64,000 nucleotides of DNA from Luethyella okanaganae (GCF_042660285.1 NZ_JBHSTP010000002.1:716799-780798); one strand, 5' to 3'. Positions 44,282-53,318 are shown, counted from the first letter of the stretch. Notes: a model not told the origin generated them from the sequence alone. Numbers and translations are program-made.

Positions 44282-45640
44282 ATGTCTCTCAAGAAGACCA
44301 CGCGCGTCACCGCGCTGGCTGTCACGGGAGCCCTGCTCACCGCAGGTCTCTCCTCCGTCGCGACCGCGGCGTACGCCGGCCCCGAGCAGATCATCCCCGG
44401 CACGATCACGATCGCCCCGACGAGCGGCACGGCCGACCTGAACCCCATGTTCACGGCCTTCGACATCAACGCGGGCTGCCCCGTCGGCTTCCGCGAGGGT
44501 TCGCACACCGTCGCCTACCAGAACGGCCTGAACGTCGGCTCGCTCTCGAAGAAGTTCACGACCGCTACGATCAGCGCCTACGGCGACGGTGGCCTCACCG
44601 GCAACCCGGTGCACCTCGAGCCGGGCAGCGACTACATCAGCGCCACCTCGCTCGACACCGCCATCGGTGGCGCCGTGACGATCGCCAACGGCGACTTCGA
44701 AATCCGCCGCTACTGCTGGGCCGACCCGAACGTCTTCAACGCGGGCACCGACAAGTACTTCGTGCTCCCGATGACCTTCACGGCCGCGACGAACACCTGG
44801 GCCGTGAAGACCGCTGCCCCCGTCGAGGTTCCCGTCTTCGCTTCGTTCACCGTCGTGGGCAACAGCAATGGCACGGTCAGCGCCGCTGCCCACCTCACCG
44901 GTGGAAACGGTCCGATCGCGGGTAAGGTCGAGTTCCTTCAGGGCGGCACCAAGGTCGGCGAGGGCGTCGTGAACGCCACCGGCGACGCGTCCTGGGCCTC
45001 GGGCGTGACCCCGGCCGGCACTTACTCGTACACCGCGAAGTTCGTCACCTCGGACGCCGCGAAGTACAGCGACTCGCCCGAGACCGCCCCGGTCTCGCTC
45101 GTGCACTCCGGCTCCTCGGCGCTCTATCAGGGCACCCCGGCCGACGTGAACATCCTCGTCGAGGTTCCGACCACGATCGAGAACAACGGTCTCAAGCTCA
45201 CCGTTCCGGCTACTCCGGCCAACCTCGGTGCCGCGGCCAACGTCGGTGGCAAGTACACCGCCTCGGGCAAGCTCGGCGAGGTGACGGTCACGGACTCCCG
45301 CCAGAACAAGGCCGGCTGGAACTTGACCGGTGTCAACAGCCTGTTCACCAACCAGAGCAACCCCGCCAAGACCATCTCGGCCGGCGCGCTCGGCTGGACC
45401 CCTGAGATCGTCAACACGCAGGACGCCGCGACCGCCGGTGCGACCGTCGCCCCGGACGGAACCGCCACGGTGACCGGCGCCGGCCTCAGTGTCACGCGTC
45501 CGCTCTCGAGCGCGAGCGCCAACGCCACGGTGGGCACCATCGCCACCACGACCAACGCCAACCTGGCCTTCTCGGTCCCGGCTGACGGCTCGGTCGCTCC
45601 TGGAACCTACGGTTCCAAGCTCACGCTGACCCTGATCTAG
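44282..45640 (+). CDS. Secreted WxL-like cell-surface protein with an Ig-like domain
   Basis: A 452-residue exported protein with a signal peptide (about 1-32), an N-terminal unassigned beta domain, an Ig-like middle (about 200-280) and a C-terminal domain (about 295-452) that resembles the WxL domain: Trp346 in AGWNLTG and Trp372 in LGWTPE, with a closing beta motif GTYGSKLTLTLI. In Firmicutes WxL domains bind peptidoglycan non-covalently; here the assignment is by pattern and by the neighbouring DUF916-like gene. Its codons are the most biased in the window. Confidence 0.68.
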   Translation: MSLKKTTRVTALAVTGALLTAGLSSVATAAYAGPEQIIPGTITIAPTSGTADLNPMFTAFDINAGCPVGFREGSHTVAYQNGLNVGSLSKKFTTATISAYGDGGLTGNPVHLEPGSDYISATSLDTAIGGAVTIANGDFEIRRYCWADPNVFNAGTDKYFVLPMTFTAATNTWAVKTAAPVEVPVFASFTVVGNSNGTVSAAAHLTGGNGPIAGKVEFLQGGTKVGEGVVNATGDASWASGVTPAGTYSYTAKFVTSDAAKYSDSPETAPVSLVHSGSSALYQGTPADVNILVEVPTTIENNGLKLTVPATPANLGAAANVGGKYTASGKLGEVTVTDSRQNKAGWNLTGVNSLFTNQSNPAKTISAGALGWTPEIVNTQDAATAGATVAPDGTATVTGAGLSVTRPLSSASANATVGTIATTTNANLAFSVPADGSVAPGTYGSKLTLTLI

Positions 45641-45657
45641 TTCAGGTTCGCACCCTT

Positions 45658-45694
45658 CCCCCGGGCTTGGAGCTTCGCGCTCCGGGCCCGGGGG
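45658..45694 (+). terminator. Strong hairpin after the WxL-like gene
   Basis: CCCCCGGGC pairs with GCCCGGGGG and an inner GGAGC pairs with GCTCC around TTCG. Confidence 0.75.
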
Positions 45695-45750
45695 ATACCC
45701 CGTGAAACGGATGCAGCGGCATCCTCGCCCCACAGCAATTGGAAGACGCA

Positions 45751-46842
45751 GTGAAAAAGACCATCAGTGCCCTCATGACGGGCGCCTTCGCCGCCCTGCT
45801 CGTTGCCGCAGGTGCGGCCTTACCGCTTTCCAGCCAGGCAGCAGAAGGCGATGTGACATGGAGCGTCGCGCCCGCCAGCGCCCAGGGCCCGGACGGCCGC
45901 ACACTCTTCGACTACAGAGTCGATCCGGGCGTCGCCGTCAGCGACATCGTGTCGATCACCAATTTCAGCGCGACCGATCAGACCTTCCAGCTCTATGCCT
46001 CCGACGGGGTGAACGAGTTCGACGGCGGCGAGTACTCCATCCAGACCGCCGACGGCGTCTCGACCGACCTCGGCGTTTGGACCACTCTGAGCCAGAAGGA
46101 GGTCACGATCGGTGCGAACCAGCGCGCCGACATCCCCTTCACGATCGTCGTCCCGAGCAATGCCACCCCGGGCGACCACTCGGCGGGCATCGTCGCGGCG
46201 ATCACCCGCAAGGGCACCGGCGAGGGCCAGGCCGTCGACGTGGAGCAGCGGGTCGGATCGCGCATCTACATGCGCGTCTCCGGCGAGGTGCAGGCCAGTT
46301 TCACCGCCTCGGGAATGGTCGCCGGCTACGACGGCTCGCTCAACCCGATCGGGCTCGGCGACGTGAGTGGCCATTACACGCTACAGAACAACGGCAACCT
46401 TCGCCTCGCCCTCGACCAGACCCTACGCATCACGGGACCCTTCGGCATCCCGCTCGCAGAGGTGAAGACCGAGGCCGTGCCGGACTTCCTTCCGGGGCAG
46501 CTCGTGAACGTTCCCATCGCGGTCGACGGGGTCGCCCCGCTGTTCTTTCTCGGCGTGGACGCCCAAATCTCGAGCCGTAGCGCGGCGGCGGCATCGTCCG
46601 CCGAGATCGCGGGTGCGAGCACGTCGACCACGACCTGGGCCATCCCATGGTCCCTGCTCGGTGTGCTCGTCGTCATCGCCGGCCTCCTCGGCTTCGTCGT
46701 CTGGCGTCGTCGCGTGAACGAAACCCGCATGCGCGAGGCGATCGAGCACCTGACCCGCCAGGGTCGCGAGCAGGCACTCGCCGGCCAGCCGGACGAGCAC
46801 CTCGACGAGAAGCCGCGCGAGAACGCCGGAGCCTCCGCGTGA
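45751..46842 (+). CDS. DUF916-like WxL-interacting protein
   Basis: A 363-residue exported protein with a signal peptide, a domain like DUF916 (FDYRVDPGVAVSDIVSITNFS, FTIVVPSNATPGDHSAGIVAAI, YMRVSGEV) and a second beta domain, then one membrane helix (about 300-322) with a basic cytoplasmic tail. In Firmicutes the homologous proteins hold WxL proteins at the wall. GTG 45751 is preferred over the TTG 12 nt before because GGAAGAC precedes it. It overlaps the next gene by 4 bp (GTGA). Confidence 0.75.
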   Translation: MKKTISALMTGAFAALLVAAGAALPLSSQAAEGDVTWSVAPASAQGPDGRTLFDYRVDPGVAVSDIVSITNFSATDQTFQLYASDGVNEFDGGEYSIQTADGVSTDLGVWTTLSQKEVTIGANQRADIPFTIVVPSNATPGDHSAGIVAAITRKGTGEGQAVDVEQRVGSRIYMRVSGEVQASFTASGMVAGYDGSLNPIGLGDVSGHYTLQNNGNLRLALDQTLRITGPFGIPLAEVKTEAVPDFLPGQLVNVPIAVDGVAPLFFLGVDAQISSRSAAAASSAEIAGASTSTTTWAIPWSLLGVLVVIAGLLGFVVWRRRVNETRMREAIEHLTRQGREQALAGQPDEHLDEKPRENAGASA

Positions 46843-47564
46843 TCCTGAAGCTCATTCCCGTCGCCATCGTCCTCGCGCTGGCGGCCACGGTCGGGTTCGC
46901 GGATGCGGCCTCGGCCGACGAAGACGACACCGGCGATGCCTCCGTCAGTGTCGTGATTCCCGATTCGGGCAACAACGGCGGCAACGGGAACGGCGGCGGC
47001 AACGGGAACGGCGGCGGCAACGGGAACGGCGGCGGCAGCGATGGGGGCGGGAACAACGAAGGCGGCAACAACGGCGGCGGCAACGGGAACAGCCCGGGCA
47101 GCTGCTCCATCACCGAGTCCGGAGAGCCCATCCCCGGCGCGAAACCGGCGGACACCCGCAACACCGCCCTGCTCGACAAGGCCGCATACAATCCGGGAGA
47201 CACGGTCACCGTCACAACGGGCGGGTTCGCGGCCGACCAGAACGTGCAAGTGGTGCTGTACTCGGAGCCCATCGTCGTCGCGACCATCGCAGCCGACCGC
47301 GGCGGCCTCGTCTCGGGGCAGTTCTCGGTGCCGGAATCGATCCGGCCGGGCAAGCACACCCTCCAGCTCACCGGCTGGACCTGCGGAGCGGTCGCCGTCG
47401 TGCCGATCATGATCAGCAACTTCAATGCCTCGCCGGGCGGTGGTGCGCTCGGGTGGTGGCTCATCGGAGGGGGCGGCGGCCTCCTGCTCGCCCTCCTGAC
47501 AGTGTTGATGGGGCTGCGCGGCGGATGGTTCGCCGCACTCGGCCTCAGACTTGTGGGCCGATGA
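46839..47564 (+). CDS. Gly/Asn-rich surface protein with a C-terminal helix
   Basis: A 241-residue exported protein. A signal peptide is followed by a GNGGGNGN repeat tract (about residues 44-88), a small beta domain with two Cys (GSCSITESG and GWTCGAVAV) and a C-terminal helix ending in a short basic tail. No LPxTG or LAxTG motif precedes the helix. It may be a stalk or accessory for the WxL/DUF916 pair. It overlaps the sortase-like gene by 4 bp (ATGA). Confidence 0.65.
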   Translation: MILKLIPVAIVLALAATVGFADAASADEDDTGDASVSVVIPDSGNNGGNGNGGGNGNGGGNGNGGGSDGGGNNEGGNNGGGNGNSPGSCSITESGEPIPGAKPADTRNTALLDKAAYNPGDTVTVTTGGFAADQNVQVVLYSEPIVVATIAADRGGLVSGQFSVPESIRPGKHTLQLTGWTCGAVAVVPIMISNFNASPGGGALGWWLIGGGGGLLLALLTVLMGLRGGWFAALGLRLVGR

Positions 47565-48523
47565 GCCAGGGCACGACCGGTAACCTGCTGCCCAAGGGCG
47601 CTGCCGCGCTCGGCCGGCTGTCGCCGCGCAAGCTAGCCGCGCTCATGGCCTCCGCGCCCGCGGCACGTGTCGCCGTGCGGGATGCCCGCTGGTGGCTCGG
47701 CGCCGTATGGCTCGCGGTCTCCGCGCTGCTGCTCGCGATGGTCGCGCACATCGTGCTCGTCGGCGCGCTCCAGCACTCGCGCACTCAGGCGGTCGCCTAC
47801 AACGATTTGCGCTCGAGCCTCGCCAACGCCGTGACCCCGGTCGGTCAGCTCGACTTCGAAGGGAACCTCGTGGCCCTGGGGACGCCTGTCGCGCTGATCT
47901 CCATCCCCTCCCTCGGGTTGCAGGAGGTGGTGCGCCAGGGCACGACCGGCGAGATCCTGCGCGGCGGACCCGGCCACAGCGTGGACTCGGTGATGCCAGG
48001 GCAGGCGGGCACGAGCATCCTGCTCGGTCGCCAGAGCAGCTACGGCGGCCCTTTTGGAGCCCTACAGAAGCTCGCGCCCGGCGCCGAGATCTCCATCGTC
48101 ACAGGACAGGGCACCTCGACGTATGCCGTCTTCGGCATGCGCCGCGGCGGCGATCCGCTGCCCGACCCGCTCGGCAAGGGAGAAGGACGGCTCCAGCTGG
48201 TCACGGCCGACGGTCCTGCACTGCTTCCCACCGGCGTGCTCTACGTCGACGCGCAGCTCACGAGCACGGTCATGGCGACGCCGTCGGCCGTCATGCTCGC
48301 CTCGGCGCTGCTGGCATCCCAGAAGCCGATGGCGATGAACCCGGATGCCTGGCCCGGCGTCTTCTTCAGCCTGCAGTGGCTCGTGGCCACCTGCCTGCTC
48401 GTGCTCTGGCTGCGGCGACGTTGGGGTGGCTGGCAGACCTGGATCGTCGGTGTCCCCCTTGTGCTCGCCCTTGCGGTCGCGACGGCCGACGCCTTCGCCT
48501 CCGCCCTTCCCAACCTGCTGTGA
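47561..48523 (+). CDS. Sortase-fold membrane protein lacking catalytic His and Cys (pseudo-sortase)
   Basis: A 320-residue protein with one N-terminal helix (about 45-68), a sortase-type beta barrel and two C-terminal helices (about 268-318). The barrel pattern is intact, but in SILLGRQSSYGGPF the catalytic His of the usual GH motif is Arg157, and in LQLVTADGP the catalytic Cys of (T)LxTC is Ala216. If the alignment is right it cannot transpeptidate. None of the neighbouring surface proteins carries an LPxTG motif, which agrees. It could serve as a scaffold. Confidence 0.72.
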   Translation: MSQGTTGNLLPKGAAALGRLSPRKLAALMASAPAARVAVRDARWWLGAVWLAVSALLLAMVAHIVLVGALQHSRTQAVAYNDLRSSLANAVTPVGQLDFEGNLVALGTPVALISIPSLGLQEVVRQGTTGEILRGGPGHSVDSVMPGQAGTSILLGRQSSYGGPFGALQKLAPGAEISIVTGQGTSTYAVFGMRRGGDPLPDPLGKGEGRLQLVTADGPALLPTGVLYVDAQLTSTVMATPSAVMLASALLASQKPMAMNPDAWPGVFFSLQWLVATCLLVLWLRRRWGGWQTWIVGVPLVLALAVATADAFASALPNLL

Positions 48524-48556
48524 CCATCCGTTCGACCCGCTCCCGCTAGGAAGACC

Positions 48557-49375
48557 ATGACCCTCACCGCCGATCGCACCGAGCCCGCTGTGACACCCTC
48601 GCTCGCCGAGCTCGACGCGCACGACATCTCCGCCTGGTTCGGCGACCACAAGGTGCTCGACCGTGTCTCGCTCACCATGCCCGCAGGGCAGGTGTCCGCT
48701 CTCATCGGGCCGTCCGGCTGCGGCAAGTCCACCTTCCTCCGCATCCTGAACCGGATGCACGAGCTCGTGCCCTCCGCGAGCCTCGCCGGCGAGGTGCAGC
48801 TCGACGGCGTCGACATCTACGATCCGTCGCGCAAGCTCATCGACGCGCGACGCCAGATCGGCATGGTGTTCCAGAAGCCGAATCCGTTCCCGGCGATGTC
48901 GATCTACGAGAACGTGATCGCCGGCCTCAAGCTCACCGGAATGCGCAAGAGCCGCGACGAGAAGGACGCCCTCGTCGAGGAGTGCCTCACCAAGGGCGGC
49001 CTCTGGAAGGAGGTCAAGGACCGGCTGCGCGCACCGGGCGGCGGGCTCTCCGGCGGCCAGCAGCAGCGCCTCTGCATCGCTCGCTCGCTCGCGGTCAAAC
49101 CGCGCGTGCTGCTCATGGACGAGCCGTGCTCCGCGCTCGACCCGACGTCGACCCGGGTGATCGAGGAGACGATGCTCGAACTCGTCAACGACGTCACGAT
49201 CGTGATCGTGACGCACAACATGCAGCAGGCGCAGCGGGTCTCTCAGAAGTGCGCCTTCTTTCTTGCTTCGCACGGCACCCCGGGGGTGATCGTCGAGCAC
49301 GGCGACACGGAGGCGATGTTCGGCGACCCGCAGGATCCGCGCACCTTCGACTATGTCAACGGTCGCTTCGGGTAA
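48557..49375 (+). CDS. pstB: Phosphate ABC transporter ATP-binding protein PstB
   Basis: A 272-residue ABC ATPase. Walker A is GPSGCGKST, the Q loop is GMVFQKPNPFPAMSIYENV, the signature is LSGGQQQRLCIARS and Walker B is VLLMDEPCSALDP. KPNPFP and the FDYVNGRFG end are typical of PstB. It closes the phosphate-transport and surface-protein cluster that began with pstC. An AGGAAG ribosome site precedes the ATG. Confidence 0.93.
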   Translation: MTLTADRTEPAVTPSLAELDAHDISAWFGDHKVLDRVSLTMPAGQVSALIGPSGCGKSTFLRILNRMHELVPSASLAGEVQLDGVDIYDPSRKLIDARRQIGMVFQKPNPFPAMSIYENVIAGLKLTGMRKSRDEKDALVEECLTKGGLWKEVKDRLRAPGGGLSGGQQQRLCIARSLAVKPRVLLMDEPCSALDPTSTRVIEETMLELVNDVTIVIVTHNMQQAQRVSQKCAFFLASHGTPGVIVEHGDTEAMFGDPQDPRTFDYVNGRFG

Positions 49376-49426
49376 GCGAGCGATGCCATCCCCAGCGCCG
49401 TTCCCTCCCGTCGGAGGGTGGTGCGC

Positions 49427-50224
49427 ATGAACCCCGGCCGACTGATCGTGCCGCTGTCGTTGATCGCTGCAGCCGGCTGCGTCCTCGCCGTCGCTGCGGC
49501 CGCTGAGGCACCGCCTTCGCAGAGTTGGAGCGTGCCGCTTGATCGTGCCCCGACTGTCGCCTCTGCGGAGGTCGCCGGTCCCGGTAGCGCGGCATCGGCA
49601 TCGGCATCGGCAGACGGCAGTGCGGCACCTGGGTCGGCGGCCGGTAGCGCGGCGGCGGCCGGGAACGCCGAACGCGTCGACCCGACCTGGGCGCAGCGGG
49701 TGGCACTGCGCACAGGCATCCCGGCACGCGCCCTGCAGGGTTATGCGGGGGCGTCGCTGACGTTGAGTGTCGAAGCGCCCGGTTGCCATCTCGGCTGGAA
49801 CACGATCGCCGCCATCGGCGACATCGAGTCCGCTCACGGATCGCACGGCGGCGCGATCGACGCGTCGGGGGTCACGGTGCCCGCGCTCCTCGGCCCGCGG
49901 CTCGACGGGGTCGAGTTCGACGCGGTGCCCGACAGCGACGGCGGCGTCTTCGACGGCGACGCGCAGTGGGATCGGGCGATGGGGCCGCTGCAGTTCATCC
50001 CGTCGACCTGGCAGCGCTGGGGCGCCGACGGTGATGGCGACGGCATCGCGAATCCGCAGCAGATCGACGATGCCGCACTCGCGGCGGGCCGATTCCTGTG
50101 CGCGGCAGGCGATCTGTCCACGGTCGAGGGATGGCGCGCCGCCGTACTCTCCTACAACCACGTCGAACGCTACGTGAACCAGGTCGCCGAGACCGCGAAC
50201 CGCTACGCCGGCCTGGACGGATGA
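49427..50224 (+). CDS. Lytic murein transglycosylase-like protein
   Basis: A 265-residue exported protein with a signal peptide, an Ala/Ser-rich linker and an SLT-type domain: IAAIGDIESAHGSHGG with the catalytic Glu, AMGPLQFIPSTWQRWG and AVLSYNHVERYVNQV. Such enzymes cut peptidoglycan glycan strands. ATG 49427 has a CGGAGGG site 9 nt upstream; an in-frame GTG pair precedes it. It overlaps the kinase start by 4 bp. Confidence 0.87.
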   Translation: MNPGRLIVPLSLIAAAGCVLAVAAAAEAPPSQSWSVPLDRAPTVASAEVAGPGSAASASASADGSAAPGSAAGSAAAAGNAERVDPTWAQRVALRTGIPARALQGYAGASLTLSVEAPGCHLGWNTIAAIGDIESAHGSHGGAIDASGVTVPALLGPRLDGVEFDAVPDSDGGVFDGDAQWDRAMGPLQFIPSTWQRWGADGDGDGIANPQQIDDAALAAGRFLCAAGDLSTVEGWRAAVLSYNHVERYVNQVAETANRYAGLDG

Positions 50225-51966
50225 GCGACGTGGAGCCGGCGGGCGGCGGTCCCGATCTGATCTCGGACCGCTTCGTGCTGGGCGAACTCCGGGGTTCCGG
50301 CGGTTCTGCCTCCGTCTTCGCTGCACACGACACGGCGAGCGGCGAGCCGGTTGCGCTCAAGATCCTGCACCCGCACCTCTCCGGCCTGCCCGAGCGCAGG
50401 GAGGCGTTCTTCACGGAGGCGCGGGCCGCAGTGGCACTCGAGCACCTCAACATCGCGGCCGTGCGGGGTATGGGGGTGCACGATGCGGGCGGACTGACCA
50501 TGGCGTGGATCGCATTCGAACTCGTCGCGGGCGGCTCGCTCGCCGAACGCGTGGAAGGCGGCGGCCCGCTGCGCGTCTCCGACACCGCCGCGCTCGCAGC
50601 GGGCATGCTGGCCGGTCTCGCCGCCGCGCACGCCGCAGGCCTCGTGCACCGGGACGTGTCGCCGGGCAATGTGCTGCTGACCACACAGCCGGGCGAGGAT
50701 ATCGTGCCGGAACACGTGCGGCTCATCGACTTCGGGCTCGCCGATGCCGCAGGCAGGCCCGCGCTCGGCAGTGACGTGCTGCGCACCGCAGCAGGCGCGG
50801 GCGGCGAACCCGGTTCCGATGGGGGCATTGCCGCCGAGAACGGCGTGATCGGCAGTGTGCAGTACATGTCGCCCGAGCAGGCGCGTGGGCTGCCGATCGA
50901 CGAGCGCGGCGACCTCTATGCGGCATCCGCGGTGCTCTATTTCGCCCTGACGGGCCAGCCGCCCTTTCCTCGGCAGAGTTCCGAGGCGGTCATGCGCGCC
51001 CACGTGAGCGCGCCGCCGCCCGTCGTGTCTGCGCTCCGGCCCGGGGTGCCGCGCGAGCTCGACCGGCTGCTGGTGCGGGGCCTGGCCAAGCGGCCGGAAC
51101 AGCGTTTCGACAGCGCGGCGCACATGGCGGATGCGGTGCGTGGCGCCCTCGCCTCGATTCCGGGACCGGACGCCGCAACCGTCGTGCTCGCGGAGGCTGC
51201 GACCACCCGCTTTGTCGCCTCGCCGCCTCGTGCCGGGTACGCCACCTCGGTGCCTCGGCCGGCCGGCCGGGTGATCGCTGTCTCGGCGGTCACCGCGCCA
51301 TCGCCGCGCGCCACGCGACGGCTCGCCGGGCGCACACGCGGAGGAGGGGTGGCACTCGTCGTCGTGGCGATCGCCGGTGCGCTCACGCTGGTGCTCTGGG
51401 GCTGGGCGGCCCTGGCGACCGGGCGGGGTGAGGTTGCGACGGCTGCATCCGACCCGCCCGTCGTTCCCACGGTGACCATGACGCCGACGGTGGAGCCGAC
51501 GGTCGACTCCGTGCGCGTGCCGCAGCTCGAGACACTGTCGCTCGCCGAGGCGCGCGCCGCGCTGGAGCGTGAGGGCTTCCGGGTCGGCGCCCTGAACCCC
51601 GAGAGCTCCCTGCGTGCCGCCGACACGGTGTTGCGGTCCCACCCGGCCGGCGGGGAGGCGGTCGAGGCCGGATCCACGGTCGACCTCGTCATCGCCTCCG
51701 GGGCGAACACGGTCCCAACGGTTGCCGGTCAGGCGCACGGGGCGGCGGTCGCTGCGCTGGAGAGCGCGGGGTTCGCCGTGAAGCAGGAGCTGGTGCCGCA
51801 TCCGGATGCCCGCTCGGGCGAGATCGTCGGCACGCAGCCGGCTGAGGGGACGAGTCTGCGGCTCGGCACGACGGTCACGCTGCTGATCGCCGTGCTCACC
51901 CCGGTCGAGCCGACGTCGACCCCGGTTCCGACCCCGACCCCGACTCCCACGCAACCGCCCGGGTGA
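50221..51966 (+). CDS. Ser/Thr protein kinase with PASTA domains
   Basis: A 581-residue PknB-like membrane kinase: kinase domain (about 17-290) with the Gly loop GELRGSGGSASV, VALKIL Lys, catalytic loop HRDVSPGN and DFG motif, a linker, one helix (about 378-398) and two extracellular PASTA domains followed by a Pro/Thr tail. The catalytic loop has Ser where most Hanks kinases have Lys (HRDxKPxN), although HRDVSP also occurs in active bacterial kinases. PASTA domains sense muropeptides; it is coupled to a transglycosylase gene. Confidence 0.88.
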   Translation: MSDVEPAGGGPDLISDRFVLGELRGSGGSASVFAAHDTASGEPVALKILHPHLSGLPERREAFFTEARAAVALEHLNIAAVRGMGVHDAGGLTMAWIAFELVAGGSLAERVEGGGPLRVSDTAALAAGMLAGLAAAHAAGLVHRDVSPGNVLLTTQPGEDIVPEHVRLIDFGLADAAGRPALGSDVLRTAAGAGGEPGSDGGIAAENGVIGSVQYMSPEQARGLPIDERGDLYAASAVLYFALTGQPPFPRQSSEAVMRAHVSAPPPVVSALRPGVPRELDRLLVRGLAKRPEQRFDSAAHMADAVRGALASIPGPDAATVVLAEAATTRFVASPPRAGYATSVPRPAGRVIAVSAVTAPSPRATRRLAGRTRGGGVALVVVAIAGALTLVLWGWAALATGRGEVATAASDPPVVPTVTMTPTVEPTVDSVRVPQLETLSLAEARAALEREGFRVGALNPESSLRAADTVLRSHPAGGEAVEAGSTVDLVIASGANTVPTVAGQAHGAAVAALESAGFAVKQELVPHPDARSGEIVGTQPAEGTSLRLGTTVTLLIAVLTPVEPTSTPVPTPTPTPTQPPG

Positions 51967-51987
51967 CCATCAGGAGTCATACGGCTC

Positions 51988-52078
51988 GAACCCGAGGTCT
52001 GAACCCGAGGCCTGAACCCGAGGCTTGAACCCGAGGCCTGAACCCGAGGCTTGAACCCGAGGCTTGAACCCGAGGCTT
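51988..52078 (+). repeat. 13-bp tandem repeat, seven copies
   Basis: GAACCCGAGGCTT and its variants GAACCCGAGGCCT and GAACCCGAGGTCT are repeated seven times between the convergent kinase and LacI genes. Confidence 0.9.
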
Positions 52079-52084
52079 GAAAAG

Positions 52085-52106
52085 CCGGGGCCGTCAGCGT
52101 CCCCGG
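52085..52106. terminator. Hairpin between kinase and LacI genes
   Basis: CCGGGG pairs with CCCCGG over a 10-nt loop adjacent to the LacI stop. Confidence 0.5.
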
Positions 52107-52107
52107 A

Positions 52108-53127
52108 TCATTCCGCGGCGGGTCTCGCCGTGCTCGACCGTACGATCAACTCGAACGGGAGCGGGATGTTCGACGGCGCGGGTTCCCGCACCGTGGGGTG
52201 CAGCTCGTCCATGAGGATCTCGACGGCCTTCTCGCCCTGAACGCGCGGAAACTGGGCGATCGTGCTGAGTCCGAAGAAATCCGCGAGGTCGTGGTCGTCG
52301 ATACCGATCACCGAGACGTCCCGCGGCATGCTGAGGCCCAGGTCGCGTGCGGCGAGGATCGAGCCGATCGCCATCTCGTCGGACGCGGCGAAGATCGCCG
52401 TTGGACGCCCGCGCGGGCTGCCCAGCAGCTGCTTCGCTGCGTGATATCCGCCCTGGATCGTGAAGTCGGCCGACTGGAACAACACGGGGTCCCTCGTGGC
52501 ACCGGCGTCGCGCAGCGCCGCCTCATAGCCCTCGCGTCGATTGGTCGGAAGGTGGAAGTCGACGTCGTACTCGGCATTTCCGCCGATGTGAGCGATGCGG
52601 GTGTGGCCGAGCGCGAGCAGATGCTCCGTGGCGAGCCGGGCGACGGCGACGTCGTCGATCGTGAGCGTGCGCACCCCAGGTATGGGGCCGCCGACGCCGA
52701 CGAGCGGCTTCTCGAGCGTGTGCAGTCGGGCGACCTCGGCCTCGGTCAACTCGAGTGAGATCGCGATGACCGCATCCACCCTCTGCCGCAGCAGGAAATG
52801 CTCGAAGACACTGTGTCGTTCCGCGCCATCGCCAGAGAGGTTGTAGAGCGTGAGGTCGTAGCCGTGCCGGAGCAGAGCCTGCTGAGCGCCTTCGATGACG
52901 CTCGAGAAGAACCACCGGTTGAGGAAGGGGACGACGACCCCGATGTTCTTCATCCGGCCGGAGGCGAGGCTCGACGCATTCGACGACACGACGTAGCCGA
53001 GCTGCGCGGCAGCGGCCTCGACCTTGAGCCTCGTGCCGGGCGAGACGTGCCCATTGCCGCTCAGGGCGCGCGACACCGTGGCGGTCGAGACCCCGGCGAG
53101 CCGGGCCACCTCGTCAATGCCTGCCAT
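52108..53127 (-). CDS. LacI-family transcriptional regulator
   Basis: A 339-residue repressor with an N-terminal LacI helix-turn-helix (ID-EVARLAGVSTATVSRALSG) and a periplasmic-binding-protein-like effector domain, probably for a sugar. No sugar-uptake genes lie next to it, so its targets are elsewhere. The start is the family-typical ATG at 53127. Confidence 0.92.
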   Translation of the reverse strand: MAGIDEVARLAGVSTATVSRALSGNGHVSPGTRLKVEAAAAQLGYVVSSNASSLASGRMKNIGVVVPFLNRWFFSSVIEGAQQALLRHGYDLTLYNLSGDGAERHSVFEHFLLRQRVDAVIAISLELTEAEVARLHTLEKPLVGVGGPIPGVRTLTIDDVAVARLATEHLLALGHTRIAHIGGNAEYDVDFHLPTNRREGYEAALRDAGATRDPVLFQSADFTIQGGYHAAKQLLGSPRGRPTAIFAASDEMAIGSILAARDLGLSMPRDVSVIGIDDHDLADFFGLSTIAQFPRVQGEKAVEILMDELHPTVREPAPSNIPLPFELIVRSSTARPAAE

Positions 53128-53318
53128 CGCAACCTTCCGCCTGTGCTGCTTCCGCCTGAATCCTAACGGGGGGAGCCGGAAGCGACGGGTGCCGCGGACG
53201 GATACTGATACTCCGGCGCCGCCCGAGCAGAAGGGGTCAATTTCACCAGAAGGCTCCTGGTGAGTATTCTTGTTGAGCGTCTTCGGTCAGGTGGTCTCCA
53301 TATGGTCGGGTGCGCATT

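Noticed and set aside
36042..48523. Search for canonical LPxTG or LAxTG sorting signals in the surface proteins
   Set aside because: None found. Only LPAQA near the end of the 40277 product and a Pro-Gly segment in the 46839 product precede terminal helices, so covalent anchoring is not claimed.
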